A stretch of 60,040 nt of DNA from Bacillus testis (GTDB taxonomy: Bacteria; Bacillota; Bacilli; Bacillales; DSM-1321). A program made the translations under genes and the position numbers. The notes below the pieces were generated by a model that saw nothing but the letters and a program-made list of their open reading frames with translations, did no database searches and was not told the DNA's origin. Numbering within the stretch: the first letter of the stretch is position 1; each line of letters starts with the position of its first letter. The DNA is taken from positions 396,352-456,391 of the forward strand of contig NZ_LN851186.1 of assembly GCF_001243895.1 (NCBI RefSeq), given 5' to 3'. Shown one piece after another: positions 9,001 through 17,617 of the stretch.

Positions 9001-9119
9001 AACGTTCTTCCTCCTTTTAAGGATGGTTTGTATCCGTATTATAGCCTTTGAATAAGGGAGGAAAAGACTGCATGGGATGTCAATTATGGTACATGTAGAA
9101 AATTGTCTGACAGTAATAG

Positions 9120-9148
9120 TTGTTTTTCAATATGGTAAGTGATATCAT
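9120..9148 (+). promoter_or_regulatory. Predicted sigma-A promoter of the hflX leader
   Basis: TTGTTT (9120-9125), a 17-bp spacer, and an extended -10 TGATATCAT with TATCAT at 9143-9148. Transcription would start near 9155, just before the leader-peptide ribosome site. Confidence 0.6.
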
Positions 9149-9170
9149 GCAAGTAACTTTAAGAGAACGG

Positions 9171-9299
9171 AGGGTTTCCTGTCATGTTTTTTTGCAGATT
9201 ACGTTTCCAAGCTTTGAACGGCGCTAACTGAATAGTGTTCAAAGGCTCTGCATGTCTGCGGAGTAAACGGGATTAGTCTGCCTATTTTTAAGGAAACCC
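9171..9299 (+). ncRNA. Structured hflX leader RNA
   Basis: Nested pairings are visible. GGGTTTCCT (9172-9180) pairs with AGGAAACCC (9291-9299), enclosing the whole element; GCAGA (9194-9198) can pair with TCTGC (9277-9281); CTTTGAAC (9212-9219) pairs with GTTCAAAG (9237-9244); CTCTGC (9246-9251) pairs with GCGGAG (9258-9263) with one wobble. The outer helix uses bases overlapping the leader-peptide ribosome site, so translation and folding should compete. Not recognised as a known Rfam class by eye. Confidence 0.6.
9184..9231 (+). CDS. 15-codon leader peptide upstream of hflX (MFFCRLRFQALNGAN)
   Basis: A short reading frame behind the ribosome site CGGAGGG (about 9-nt spacing), just downstream of a predicted promoter. 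It encodes MFFCRLRFQALNGAN. Arg5-Leu6-Arg7 is the R/K-x-R/K motif at which macrolide-bound ribosomes are known to stall (as in ErmDL-type leaders). The last codons lie in a stem-loop (9212-9244), so a stalled or slow ribosome would change leader folding. A hairpin with a U-run (9462-9488) separates it from hflX. That it senses antibiotics is inference; ribosome-controlled attenuation of hflX is known from Listeria. Confidence 0.65.
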   Translation: MFFCRLRFQALNGAN

Positions 9300-9461
9300 C
9301 TTTAGACGTAAGAAACACTTTTTCGCTTCTTAAGAATAGTTCAATTATATATGTCTGATTCATTGCCTATTAAAGGCTGGACTCAATGCCAATTGACTTT
9401 CATTCCGGACGGAAGAGATTTTTTTCGGCACTGTCTGTCATCGGACGCCCGTTTATGGTCG

Positions 9462-9488
9462 ACACATGCACATAGCCTGTGTTTTTTT
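9462..9488 (+). terminator. Terminator-like hairpin in the hflX leader (attenuator candidate)
   Basis: ACACA-t-GC...GC-c-TGTGT stem with one mismatch followed by seven T, 170 bp before the hflX start. It lies inside the 5' untranslated region, not after a gene, which suits an attenuator. Confidence 0.5.
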
Positions 9489-9657
9489 GTATTTTTAGAG
9501 AAGGGTTGTTTATGTGTTTGAGCGGGAGGTAGAAAAACGGTAGGAACGGCAATATATAGATGGGCGGCAACGTTTTTGGAAGCAAATAAATTAGGAAGTT
9601 TTTCATCATAATGTAGGGGTATTTTATGAAATCCAGCATTGTTTAGGAGGAATATAA

Positions 9658-10935
9658 ATGACAGAACAACGTGAAAAAGCGATATTAGTCGGGGTTAATC
9701 TACAGAATGAAGATGATTTCGATTTTCAATATTCTATGGAGGAGCTTGGAGAGTTGGCTGCTGCATGCGATGTGGAAGTGGTGGGGCAAGTTACGCAGAA
9801 ACTGGACCGCGTCAATAACTCGCATTATATCGGCAAAGGGAAAATCGAGGAAGTGGCGGCATTGAAAGAAATGCAAGATGCCGACACAGTCATCTTTGAT
9901 GATGAATTGTCCCCATCGCAAATCCGCAACTTGGAGGCCGATCTTGATTGTAAAGTAATTGACCGTACCATTCTGATTCTTGATATCTTTGCGCGCCGGG
10001 CAAAAACCCGTGAAGCGCAGATGCAGGTGGAAATGGCAAGATTGCAGTATATGCTGCCGCGCCTAGTTGGCTTGCGGGCTTCGCTCGGACGCCAGGGAGG
10101 GGGCGGAGGAGAAGGCCTGACCAACAGAGGTGCCGGGGAAACAAAACTCGAGTTGGACCGCCGCCGCATCGAAGCAAAGATTGCTTTTCTCCGCAAAGAA
10201 CTATCCGTGCATGTTGCCCAGCGTGAAGTGCAACGGAGACAGCGCAAAAAGAATGAAGTGCCGGTCGTTTCCCTGGTAGGCTATACGAATGCCGGCAAAT
10301 CGACCATTATGAATGGGATGATTGAACTGTTTAATGAATCTGCACATAAGCAGGTATTCGAAAAGAATATGCTGTTCGCTACATTGGAAACGTCCATCCG
10401 GAAAATCGAACAGCCAGACCGTAAATCGTATCTATTGACAGATACAGTCGGTTTCGTCAAAAAACTTCCGCATCATCTGGTCAAAGCATTCCGATCTACT
10501 TTGGAAGAAGCGGCCAATGCGGATTTATTGATCCATGTCGTCGACTTTTCCAATCCCCACTATCGACAGATGATCCAAACGACGAATGAAACGCTGAAGG
10601 AAATGGATATCGAGGGAGTCCCTACTCTAATCGTCTACAATAAGGCGGACCAAACGGGAGAGGAATATCCACGCGTAGAAAATGACAAGATTTTCATATC
10701 GGCGAAGAAAAAAGAAGGCTTGAAGGAACTAAATACAGAAATACGCAAGCACATCTTCAAGGATTATGTCACATGCACCATGCTCATTCCTTTTGAAGAA
10801 GGGCACCTGGTCTCTTACTTCAACTCTAATGCCAATGTTACATCGGCCTCTTATGAAGAAGAAGGGACATTGTTAAAAATGGAGTGCCGTTTAGCTGATT
10901 ATGAGAAATACAAACAATATGTAATTGCAAAATAA
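9658..10935 (+). CDS. hflX: Ribosome-splitting GTPase HflX
   Basis: 425 aa. The N-terminal HflX domain contains NNSHYIGKGKIEEV; the glycine-rich linker GRQGGGGGEGLTNRGAGETK precedes a coiled helix with LELDRRRIEAKI; the G domain carries P-loop GYTNAGKST, DTVGF (G3) and NKAD (G4). HflX binds the 50S E-site region and splits stalled or vacant 70S ribosomes; in Listeria and mycobacteria it contributes to macrolide/lincosamide tolerance. TTTAGGAGG precedes the ATG. It is monocistronic, with a long structured leader and a strong terminator, consistent with induction by ribosome stress. Confidence 0.95.
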   Translation: MTEQREKAILVGVNLQNEDDFDFQYSMEELGELAAACDVEVVGQVTQKLDRVNNSHYIGKGKIEEVAALKEMQDADTVIFDDELSPSQIRNLEADLDCKVIDRTILILDIFARRAKTREAQMQVEMARLQYMLPRLVGLRASLGRQGGGGGEGLTNRGAGETKLELDRRRIEAKIAFLRKELSVHVAQREVQRRQRKKNEVPVVSLVGYTNAGKSTIMNGMIELFNESAHKQVFEKNMLFATLETSIRKIEQPDRKSYLLTDTVGFVKKLPHHLVKAFRSTLEEAANADLLIHVVDFSNPHYRQMIQTTNETLKEMDIEGVPTLIVYNKADQTGEEYPRVENDKIFISAKKKEGLKELNTEIRKHIFKDYVTCTMLIPFEEGHLVSYFNSNANVTSASYEEEGTLLKMECRLADYEKYKQYVIAK

Positions 10936-10942
10936 GCAAAGA

Positions 10943-10978
10943 AAAAAGGCCTTAGTGATCATAACTAAGGCCTTTTCT
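10943..10978 (+). terminator. Terminator of hflX
   Basis: AAAAGGCCTTAGT...ACTAAGGCCTTTT hairpin directly after the stop. Confidence 0.9.
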
Positions 10979-11162
10979 CTCGCAGTAAATTATTAGTTTT
11001 AGTAGGTTAATGTCAAATCTATTTTTTATTGTAAGGCTGGGGCTTGCTTCTTTCAATCGCTTTCAAGGGATTGTAATGGAGTATCCATAGATTCCTTGTA
11101 TTTCTTTCACAAACGCACTTAACCTTGAAGAAAGGGTGAAGTTGATGGAGTTTCTAGGAAAC

Positions 11163-11204
11163 AAAAAAGGAGGAATATCCGCGAAAGGGACACACCTCCT
11201 TTTA
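11163..11204 (-). terminator. Terminator of the CNNM-family gene
   Basis: AAAAAAGGAGG and CCTCCTTTTATTT flank a loop immediately past the minus-strand stop codon. Confidence 0.75.
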
Positions 11205-11205
11205 T

Positions 11206-12525
11206 TTAGGCGATTCGCTGTACGTCGATATAGAGGATCTGCAGGTTATCCATCTCTGTGATTGTGAAGGCATATCCATCTGCCTCAATGACGTCGCCTA
11301 CTTGGACGTCGTATTTTTGAGAAAGGATCCAGCCGCCGATTGTATCGACTTCCTCATCGGAGAGGGAAATGCCAAGCAGTTCATTGGCATCTTCCACCAG
11401 CACCATGCTGCTTAACAGGTAATGATGGTCAGAAAGCTGGCGGATGTCAGGGACTTCATCGGTGTCGAACTCATCGCGAATTTCACCGACAATTTCTTCA
11501 ATGATATCTTCCACCGTTACGATTCCGGAAGTGCCGCCGTATTCATCGAACAGCACAGCCATCTGCATTCGTTCCTTCTGCATGCGCAGAAGCAGTTCGT
11601 TGATCGGTATGGTTTCAATCATGCTGATGATCGGCTTCATGATGTTCATAAGGGGACGGTCGGTCTGTTGATGGATGCGCAATGCGCTCATGACATCCTT
11701 AATGTTGATGATGCCAACGATATTGTCTTTATCTCCATCCACAATCGGATAGCGCGTGTATTTTTCAACCTCGATTGTTTCCCATACTTCTCCAAGTGTA
11801 GCGTCGATAGGAATGGTAACGATGTTGGTCCGTGGAACCATAATTTCCTTGGCGATGCGGTTATCAAATTCAAAAATGTTATTGACGTAAGTCAGTTCTG
11901 TCTGATTGATTTCCCCGCTCTTATAACTGTCCGAAAGAATCATCCGCAATTCTTCTTCAGAGTGCGATGCTTCGTGTTCAGTGGCTGGCTTGTAGCCGAA
12001 TAGGCCGACCAACAGGCGCGCTGAACCATTTAATAACCATATGAATGGAAACATAATCTTGTAGAACCACATAATTGGCCCAGCAAACATCAAGGTGATT
12101 GTCTCCGCTTTTTGGATGGCAATTGTTTTAGGAGCTAGTTCCCCGATGACCACATGAAGGAAGGTCACAGCCACAAAAGCAATAATAAATGATAGGATAT
12201 GGCTGACGGAGCTCGAAATATGGAAGTAATGGAAAACCGGGTAAAGCAGTTTTTTCACTGTAGGTTCCCCCAACCAACCTAATCCCAAGGCTGTAACGGT
12301 AATGCCGAGCTGACAGGCGGATAAGTATTCATCCAAATGGGAAACGACATGTTTTGCCGCTTGTGCGCCGCGCCGGCCTTCATCAATCAATTGATTGATG
12401 CGCGATATCCGCACTTTTACCATAGCAAATTCTGCTGCCACGAAAAAGCCGGTAAGTGCAATTAAGATTGCTACAAGTATTAAATTAAAAATCTCCAAAT
12501 TTTGCCCTGCCGCATACTGCGGCAA
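11206..12525 (-). CDS. CNNM/CorC-family membrane transporter (hemolysin family, MpfA/YhdP-like)
   Basis: 439 aa: an N-terminal DUF21/CNNM membrane domain with about four hydrophobic segments (residues 10-185), two CBS domains (about 215-340; [11 protein letters not shown] and [20 protein letters not shown]), and a C-terminal CorC_HlyC transporter-associated domain. This group exports Mg2+ or protects against excess Mg2+ in Firmicutes; older annotations call it hemolysin. The start codon is TTG 12525, eight nt behind AGGAGG. YugP lies 46 bp upstream on the same strand, so the two may be co-transcribed. Confidence 0.85.
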   Translation of the reverse strand: MPQYAAGQNLEIFNLILVAILIALTGFFVAAEFAMVKVRISRINQLIDEGRRGAQAAKHVVSHLDEYLSACQLGITVTALGLGWLGEPTVKKLLYPVFHYFHISSSVSHILSFIIAFVAVTFLHVVIGELAPKTIAIQKAETITLMFAGPIMWFYKIMFPFIWLLNGSARLLVGLFGYKPATEHEASHSEEELRMILSDSYKSGEINQTELTYVNNIFEFDNRIAKEIMVPRTNIVTIPIDATLGEVWETIEVEKYTRYPIVDGDKDNIVGIINIKDVMSALRIHQQTDRPLMNIMKPIISMIETIPINELLLRMQKERMQMAVLFDEYGGTSGIVTVEDIIEEIVGEIRDEFDTDEVPDIRQLSDHHYLLSSMVLVEDANELLGISLSDEEVDTIGGWILSQKYDVQVGDVIEADGYAFTITEMDNLQILYIDVQRIA

Positions 12526-12571
12526 GGCTTACACCTCCTGTGATGTCTATCGTTGATTAAGATGTTGTATG

Positions 12572-13258
12572 TTATTCATCGTCATTGCTCTGAAAGAAGA
12601 TCATGACAAATTTCAGCAGTTCAAAAAGGGACATTAAGGCAGCGGCTACGTATGTCAAAGCGGCTGCATTCAAGACTTTCTTGACGCCATGTTCTTCCTC
12701 ATTATAGAGGATGCCTTCCTCAACCATCAGCTGTCTAGCCCTGCTGCTGGCATTGAATTCAACCGGCAGCGTAACCAATTGAAAGGCGACGGCTGCTGAG
12801 AAGAGAATAATCCCAATCCCTATTAAGTTCGATTGGGATAAAAGAATCCCGCCGATGAACAACAGTGGGGCTATCCCAGAGGCGAAGTTGGCCACAGGGA
12901 ATAGCTTTGAACGCCAAACTAGCGCTCTGTACGATTGTTTGTGCTGGATCGCATGGCCAATTTCATGGGCAGCGACCGAAATAGATGCAATAGATTTGCC
13001 GTGATAAACGTCTTCGGAAAGGCGGACAACCCGGTTAGCTGGATCATAGTGGTCGGAAAGGGCTCCGGGCACCACTTCGATCGGAATATCGCTCAAACCG
13101 TTGTCATCCAATAGCTTGCGGGCCGTTTCGGCACCGGAGAAACCTGTTTTGGTCGGTACTTGGGACCATTTATTGAAGTTGCCTTTCACTTTGAATTGGG
13201 CCCAAATCGAAAGCCCAAGTGCAAGGAATATAAGTAGATCCATGGGGTGAAATAACAT
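12572..13258 (-). CDS. yugP: Membrane zinc metallopeptidase YugP
   Basis: 228 aa. A transmembrane helix at 6-22 is followed by the zinc motif AAHEIGHAIQH (HExxH, about residues 97-107), then three hydrophobic segments (about 125-160 and 195-220). EFNASSRA supplies a downstream acidic residue typical of the family. B. subtilis YugP is an uncharacterised membrane metallopeptidase; the substrate is unknown. It sits between a MerR regulator (18 bp upstream) and the CNNM transporter, all on the minus strand, suggesting one transcript. Confidence 0.85.
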   Translation of the reverse strand: MLFHPMDLLIFLALGLSIWAQFKVKGNFNKWSQVPTKTGFSGAETARKLLDDNGLSDIPIEVVPGALSDHYDPANRVVRLSEDVYHGKSIASISVAAHEIGHAIQHKQSYRALVWRSKLFPVANFASGIAPLLFIGGILLSQSNLIGIGIILFSAAVAFQLVTLPVEFNASSRARQLMVEEGILYNEEEHGVKKVLNAAALTYVAAALMSLFELLKFVMIFFQSNDDE

Positions 13259-13276
13259 GTAAATTCAGTTTGCCTC

Positions 13277-13723
13277 CTACATTAATAATATTAATAATGC
13301 TTGGATTAAAGTGAAGCTTTCATGGGATAACTGCTTGCGGATTAAATCATTTTTATTGATTTTCTTCTCTTGGAGCAGTTCTACGATCTCTAATACATTT
13401 TTCTCTAGCCCCTGAAGCTTGTGCTTTAATTCTCCAAGATCGATATCATTGTTTGCTTCTTCGTTAAATTTTCTTTTTATTTCTTCCAGTGACATGTTCT
13501 TATTTTTTAATTCTTTAATAGTATTCAATGTTTGTACAGCTTCGTTTGTATAATAACGATAGTTTGAAGGAGTACGCTCAGCTGTCAATAAGCCGATGTT
13601 TGTATAGTAATCAATTGTCCGTTTTGATACATTGGTCATTTGCGCCAATTCGCCTATTCTTATTCTCCCGATCCCAATAGAATCCCCTCCCGAAACTGTC
13701 ACGTGCTGCTTAGGGTACAACAC
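13277..13723 (-). CDS. MerR-family transcriptional regulator
   Basis: Up to 148 aa. The MerR winged helix is RIRIGELAQMTNVSKRTIDY followed by YTNIGLLTAERTPSNYRYY, then a coiled-coil dimerisation helix (about 75-120). No Cys or other metal-binding cluster is seen near the C-terminus, so the ligand is unknown. The open frame can begin at TTG 13723, but the best ribosome site, GGGAGGGG (13684-13691), sits five nt before an in-frame ATT (13676-13678), with no ATG available; a rare ATT start or an upstream GTG/TTG are all possible. It leads yugP and the CNNM gene. Confidence 0.75.
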   Translation of the reverse strand: MLYPKQHVTVSGGDSIGIGRIRIGELAQMTNVSKRTIDYYTNIGLLTAERTPSNYRYYTNEAVQTLNTIKELKNKNMSLEEIKRKFNEEANNDIDLGELKHKLQGLEKNVLEIVELLQEKKINKNDLIRKQLSHESFTLIQALLILLM

Positions 13724-14001
13724 TAAGAAACTTGCCCCCTAAGTAATTGAAAATAGAGAAAATTTAAAAGGTGTGTACACCTGTCTTAATCATATCATAA
13801 GCTATTAACCTTAAGAAAAGTTTAAGATTCCTAAAAATAGTCATAGCTTTTATTAAGTTACTGCTCTAGAGAGACCGTAAACCGATTGTAGGCAGTTGTT
13901 GGTCTGGATTTAAGGTACATTGATTGAGTGTCCGCTCAGGGATGCCAGCTTTTCCTAGGGTAGGCCATGAGTTTTTGAGAAATAAAGTAGAAATATATTT
14001 A

Positions 14002-14030
14002 TTGACTTGAAAACACTTACAATTTAAAAT
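14002..14030 (+). promoter_or_regulatory. Promoter of the PTS-nanE operon with a cre-like site in the spacer
   Basis: TTGACT (14002-14007) and TAAAAT (14025-14030) are 17 bp apart. The spacer contains TGAAAACACTTACA (14008-14021), which matches the CcpA cre consensus TGWAANCGNTNWCA at all but one defined base. Carbon catabolite repression is therefore likely. Confidence 0.75.
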
Positions 14031-14032
14031 AA

Positions 14033-14053
14033 TTATGAAAATGATTTTCATAA
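14033..14053. promoter_or_regulatory. Perfect 21-bp palindromic operator (10-1-10)
   Basis: TTATGAAAAT-G-ATTTTCATAA is a perfect inverted repeat just downstream of the -10 element, over the expected transcription start, with only 12 bp to the PTS start codon. The TGAAA...TTTCA core suits an RpiR/MurR repressor, and an RpiR gene lies at 16524. It differs from a Fur box by one symmetric pair, so Fur is an alternative that the sugar context makes unlikely. Confidence 0.7.
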
Positions 14054-14065
14054 AGGGGATGAATT

Positions 14066-15610
14066 ATGATGGGTGTTTTCTTCGAGAAGGCTCAAAAGTT
14101 TGGTAAGTCTTTTATGCTTCCAATTGCCGTATTGCCGGCAGCGGGTCTTTTGTTGGGAATTGGCGGTGCTTTGTCCAATCCCAATACATTGGTTGCTTAT
14201 CCATTTTTGGATACGCCGTGGCTTCAATATATATTTCAGATTATGAGTTCCGCAGGGAATATCGTTTTCGCCAATCTAGCACTTATATTTGCAGTAGGAA
14301 TCGCTGTGGGCTTAGCAAAAAGCGATAAAGGAACAGCAGGTTTAGCGGCTGTTCTTGGATATTTGGTTATGAATGCAACAATCAATGCAATGCTCACGAT
14401 TACGGGGGAGTTAGCGAAGCCTGACGAGCTGGCATCTGTCGGGCAGGGAATGATTCTTGGCATCCAGACGTTGGAGACAGGGGTGTTCGGCGGCGCTTTT
14501 GTCGGTATCATTACTTCTTTCCTTCATAATCGCTTTAATAAAATTGAATTGCCTCAATTCCTGGGATTTTTCGGCGGGTCGCGTTTTGTTCCGATTATTA
14601 CATCGTTCGCTGCTATTTTTCTTGGGGTGTTCATGTATCTTGTATGGCCTCCGATTCAATCAGGTATTTTCAATCTCGGGGGACTGATTGAAAAGACAGG
14701 TTATATCGGCACTTTCTTCTATGGGTTGATTTTGCGTTTATTGGGGCCTTTTGGTCTCCATCATATTTTCTATATGCCGTTCTGGACGACGGGTCTTGGA
14801 GGTTCTATGATCATCAACGGCCAAGTGGTGGAAGGTACGCAAAAAATATTCTTTGCCCAATTGGCCGACCCAAGCACGAAGGAGTTCTATATAGGAACCG
14901 CCCGTTTTATGTCAGGTCGTTTTATCACGATGATGTTTGGACTGCTTGGCGCTGCTCTTGCCATCTATCATACGGCTAAGCCGGAAAAGAAAAAGATTGT
15001 TGGGGGACTTATGCTTGGTGCTGCATTAACCAGCTTCCTGACAGGGATTACAGAACCCCTTGAATTCTCTTTCTTATTTGTAGCGCCAGCACTTTACGTG
15101 ATCCATGCGGTATTTGACGGGCTTGCTTTCATGATGGCCCACATTCTTCAGATCACAATCGGGCAAACCTTCTCGGGCGGATTTATCGACTATGTTTTAT
15201 TCGGCATTCTGCAGGGCAATGACAAAACAAACTTCTTATGGGTACCGGTGATCGGTGCAGTGTGGTTTGCCTTGTATTACTTTACTTTCCGTTTTGTTAT
15301 TGTGAAATTCAACTTCAAAACTCCTGGCCGCGAAGATGATCAAGTGCAGGATGAAATTGCAGCAGTAGCAACAAGTGAAAGAGCCCAAACTATTATTAAA
15401 GGTCTTGGTGGTCTGGGAAATATTGAGGATGTGGATTGTTGCGCAACTCGCTTGCGCGTCACCGTAAAGGATAGCAGCCTCGTAGCAGATGATATATTGA
15501 GAAGCACAGGTTCTAAAGGAATCGTTAAAAAGGGCAATGGGATACAAGTTATCTACGGTCCACATGTCACTATTATCAAGAACGAAGTAGAAGAATTAAT
15601 GGGGGCGTAA
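14066..15610 (+). CDS. PTS sugar permease, fused EIIC-EIIB (glucose/GlcNAc superfamily; probably N-acetylmannosamine)
   Basis: 514 aa. The EIIC domain (about 1-420) has ~10 hydrophobic segments with GLHHIFYMPFWTTG and the GITEPLEF substrate loop. The EIIB domain (about 440-514) has its phosphocysteine in CATRLRVTVKDS and ends GIQVIYGPHVTIIKNEVEE. There is no EIIA domain here or nearby, so phosphate must come from a general EIIA. NanE follows by 3 bp, and the RpiR regulator is downstream on the other strand. This suggests import of ManNAc as ManNAc-6-phosphate, which NanE would turn into GlcNAc-6-phosphate. Substrate is inferred from context. Confidence 0.8.
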   Translation: MMGVFFEKAQKFGKSFMLPIAVLPAAGLLLGIGGALSNPNTLVAYPFLDTPWLQYIFQIMSSAGNIVFANLALIFAVGIAVGLAKSDKGTAGLAAVLGYLVMNATINAMLTITGELAKPDELASVGQGMILGIQTLETGVFGGAFVGIITSFLHNRFNKIELPQFLGFFGGSRFVPIITSFAAIFLGVFMYLVWPPIQSGIFNLGGLIEKTGYIGTFFYGLILRLLGPFGLHHIFYMPFWTTGLGGSMIINGQVVEGTQKIFFAQLADPSTKEFYIGTARFMSGRFITMMFGLLGAALAIYHTAKPEKKKIVGGLMLGAALTSFLTGITEPLEFSFLFVAPALYVIHAVFDGLAFMMAHILQITIGQTFSGGFIDYVLFGILQGNDKTNFLWVPVIGAVWFALYYFTFRFVIVKFNFKTPGREDDQVQDEIAAVATSERAQTIIKGLGGLGNIEDVDCCATRLRVTVKDSSLVADDILRSTGSKGIVKKGNGIQVIYGPHVTIIKNEVEELMGA

Positions 15611-15613
15611 TAA

Positions 15614-16300
15614 ATGAAGAATTTTTTATCTGAAGTAAAAGGCGGGTTGATTGTCTCCTGCCAAGCGTTGGAAAATGAACCGTTGCACAGCTCATTCATC
15701 ATGGGCCGGATGGCCGTTGCGGCTGAAAGTGCAGGAGCGGTTGGCATACGTGCCAATTCAAAAGAAGATATTATTGAAATCAAAAAACAAGTTGCTTTGC
15801 CTGTTGTAGGGATTGTCAAGCGAGACTATGTGGATTCCGACATCTATATCACAGCAACAATGAAGGAAATCGAAGAGTTGGTGGGAAGTGGCTGTGAGAT
15901 GATTGCTCTGGACAGTACAGATCGCTTGCGTCCTGAAGGCAAAACATTGAAGGAGTTCTATACGGAGATTCGTACAGCATTTCCCAATATTGCTTTAATG
16001 GCTGATATCTCCACGCTGGAAGAAGCTATTTATGCTGAAAAATTAGGGTTCGATTGTGTGTCCACCACATTGGTCGGCTACACGACGAAGACATCCGCCC
16101 ATAAATTGTTTGATGAAGATTTTGCTATATTAAAACAGATTATAGGATCACTGTCCATTCCGGTAATCGCTGAAGGGAATGTACTAACGCCCGAAATGGC
16201 GAAACGGACACTGGAGCTTGGTGTTCATGCGGTCGTCGTCGGAGGCGCCATAACAAGGCCACAACAAATTGCTAAGCGCTTTGTGGATGCAATCAGATAA
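15614..16300 (+). CDS. nanE: N-acetylmannosamine-6-phosphate 2-epimerase
   Basis: 228 aa TIM barrel of the NanE family: start [17 protein letters not shown], catalytic Lys in [18 protein letters not shown], and the phosphate-binding C-terminal [11 protein letters not shown] and [10 protein letters not shown]. It converts ManNAc-6-P to GlcNAc-6-P in the cytosol, feeding NagA/NagB. It follows the PTS permease by 3 bp and shares its promoter. No sialic acid lyase or ManNAc kinase is in the window, which fits a PTS that delivers ManNAc already phosphorylated. Confidence 0.9.
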   Translation: MKNFLSEVKGGLIVSCQALENEPLHSSFIMGRMAVAAESAGAVGIRANSKEDIIEIKKQVALPVVGIVKRDYVDSDIYITATMKEIEELVGSGCEMIALDSTDRLRPEGKTLKEFYTEIRTAFPNIALMADISTLEEAIYAEKLGFDCVSTTLVGYTTKTSAHKLFDEDFAILKQIIGSLSIPVIAEGNVLTPEMAKRTLELGVHAVVVGGAITRPQQIAKRFVDAIR

Positions 16301-16311
16301 ATCACATGAAT

Positions 16312-16344
16312 AAAGCCCCCTGGTTATAAGCAGGGGGCTTTATT
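16312..16344 (+). terminator. Terminator of the PTS-nanE operon
   Basis: AAAGCCCCCTG...CAGGGGGCTTT hairpin right after nanE. Confidence 0.9.
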
Positions 16345-16353
16345 CGTCGCGGG

Positions 16354-16516
16354 ACGGAGGTCTTTCGCTTTTCTTGATTTAGCTGCAGCAGCCAGGGACT
16401 AGCAAACTTCGCGTTTCTCTCTTCAATAAGTCAACATCAGCTCTCTACGCTCGCTGTGTTTCCTTTATCTTGAGAGAAACACTCCAGTTTATTACGGAGC
16501 TAAACGTGCCCTTTCG
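16354..16516 (-). repeat. Dispersed intergenic repeat, copy A
   Basis: Read on the minus strand it begins AAAAGCG and ends AGAAAAGCG, and shares many blocks with 58632-58915: CGTTTAGC, ACTGGAG, GATAAAGGAAACAC, GTTGACTTAT, then GAAGTTTGCTAGTCCCTGGC and GCTGCAGCTA. It codes for nothing obvious and lies between the nanE terminator and rpiR. Copy A lacks the central hairpin insert that copy B has. Confidence 0.75.
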
Positions 16517-16523
16517 CTTTTCT

Positions 16524-17339
16524 TTATTGTTCGCCTCTCATTTTGTGGATGGTTTCGAGGGTTTTTTTTCTTTTTTCTAGGTAGGCTGGATCTTCGAGCA
16601 AGAGCATGCTGACGATGTCGAGAATGTAGAAGATGGATAATTGGCTGTTGATGAAGTTGTCTTGGTCGATGATTTTTAAGCTGGATGTAAAGATGACTTC
16701 ATCGGAAACTTCAGTAAGCTTTGTGTGATCGTAGTTGGTGATGCTGATGACATATCCACCATTTTCTTTTGCGATGCTGGCTGCGTTGATCACTTCCGCA
16801 CTAGTGCCGGAGTTTGAGATGCAGAATACCAAACTGTTAGGTTGGATAAGGGCTGATCCCATTAACATCATATGGGGGTCGATGATGGCATCAACGTTGA
16901 ATCCCATCCTCATTAGCCGGTATTTTAGCTCAAGGGCTGTAAGACCAGAACTGCCCAATCCAAATATCAGGATGTTTGGTGTTTGTTTCATGATGTGGAT
17001 GATTCGTTTGATCTGTTCATGGTCAACCAACTCTTGGGTAGATTTAATAATGACATTATACATATGGTTTACCAATTCGAATGTGTCATTTGATTCGTTG
17101 GTTTTTTCCACTTCACGGTTAAGTAAAATCTTGAATTCAACAAAATTTTCCACGCCTATTTTCTTGCAAAAGCGGGTAATGGTCGAGGTTGAAGCATTCG
17201 TTTTTTGGGCGAGATCCTTGATATTAATGTTAAGAATTGTTTCTTTATGGTTCAAAACGTAGTCGGCAATTTCCTTTTCTTTCATTGAAAATGTGTGGTA
17301 GTTCCTTTGTATGCTATCCAATACATAGTATTTTTTCAT
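16524..17339 (-). CDS. RpiR/MurR-family transcriptional regulator (HTH + SIS domain)
   Basis: 271 aa. The N-terminal RpiR helix-turn-helix (about 1-75) contains DLAQKTNASTSTITRFCKKI; the C-terminal SIS sugar-phosphate isomerase-like domain (about 110-250) carries ILIFGLGSSGLTALELKYRL and VFCISNSGTSAEVI, the phosphosugar site. It is convergent with the PTS-nanE operon and is the obvious candidate to bind the palindrome at 14033, probably released or activated by ManNAc-6-P or GlcNAc-6-P. A CTATTAT...ATAATAG inverted repeat (17375-17393) in its own upstream region could serve autoregulation. Confidence 0.85.
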   Translation of the reverse strand: MKKYYVLDSIQRNYHTFSMKEKEIADYVLNHKETILNINIKDLAQKTNASTSTITRFCKKIGVENFVEFKILLNREVEKTNESNDTFELVNHMYNVIIKSTQELVDHEQIKRIIHIMKQTPNILIFGLGSSGLTALELKYRLMRMGFNVDAIIDPHMMLMGSALIQPNSLVFCISNSGTSAEVINAASIAKENGGYVISITNYDHTKLTEVSDEVIFTSSLKIIDQDNFINSQLSIFYILDIVSMLLLEDPAYLEKRKKTLETIHKMRGEQ

Positions 17340-17617
17340 TGCATTATCCCATCCTATATTTCACTTATTCCTTTCTATTATCTCAAATAATAGGGTTGAA
17401 TCCTATTCGATGTTTTATTTTCATCATAGAATATATAGGATGATCATTCTCTTGTTAATTGTTTGGATATAGATTACATTCGAATAAATAGTTGTTAAAT
17501 AAGGGGAGAAATCAAGTTAAACGGTTAGTATACACAGCAATATGTCTGCTATGCTGATTGTTTAATTCATAGACCAAAAAAAGGAGCTATTATATAGCGT
17601 GATAAAGGAGGGGGCTT

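Noticed and set aside
9241..9300. Known metabolite riboswitch upstream of hflX
   Set aside because: No TPP, SAM, FMN, purine, glycine, T-box or Mg2+ consensus could be matched; the leader ORF explains the structure better.
14037..14051. Fur box at the PTS promoter
   Set aside because: TGAAAATGATTTTCA differs from the Fur 7-1-7 box at one symmetric pair and the longer 10-1-10 palindrome suits an RpiR-type operator; the genes are for amino sugars.
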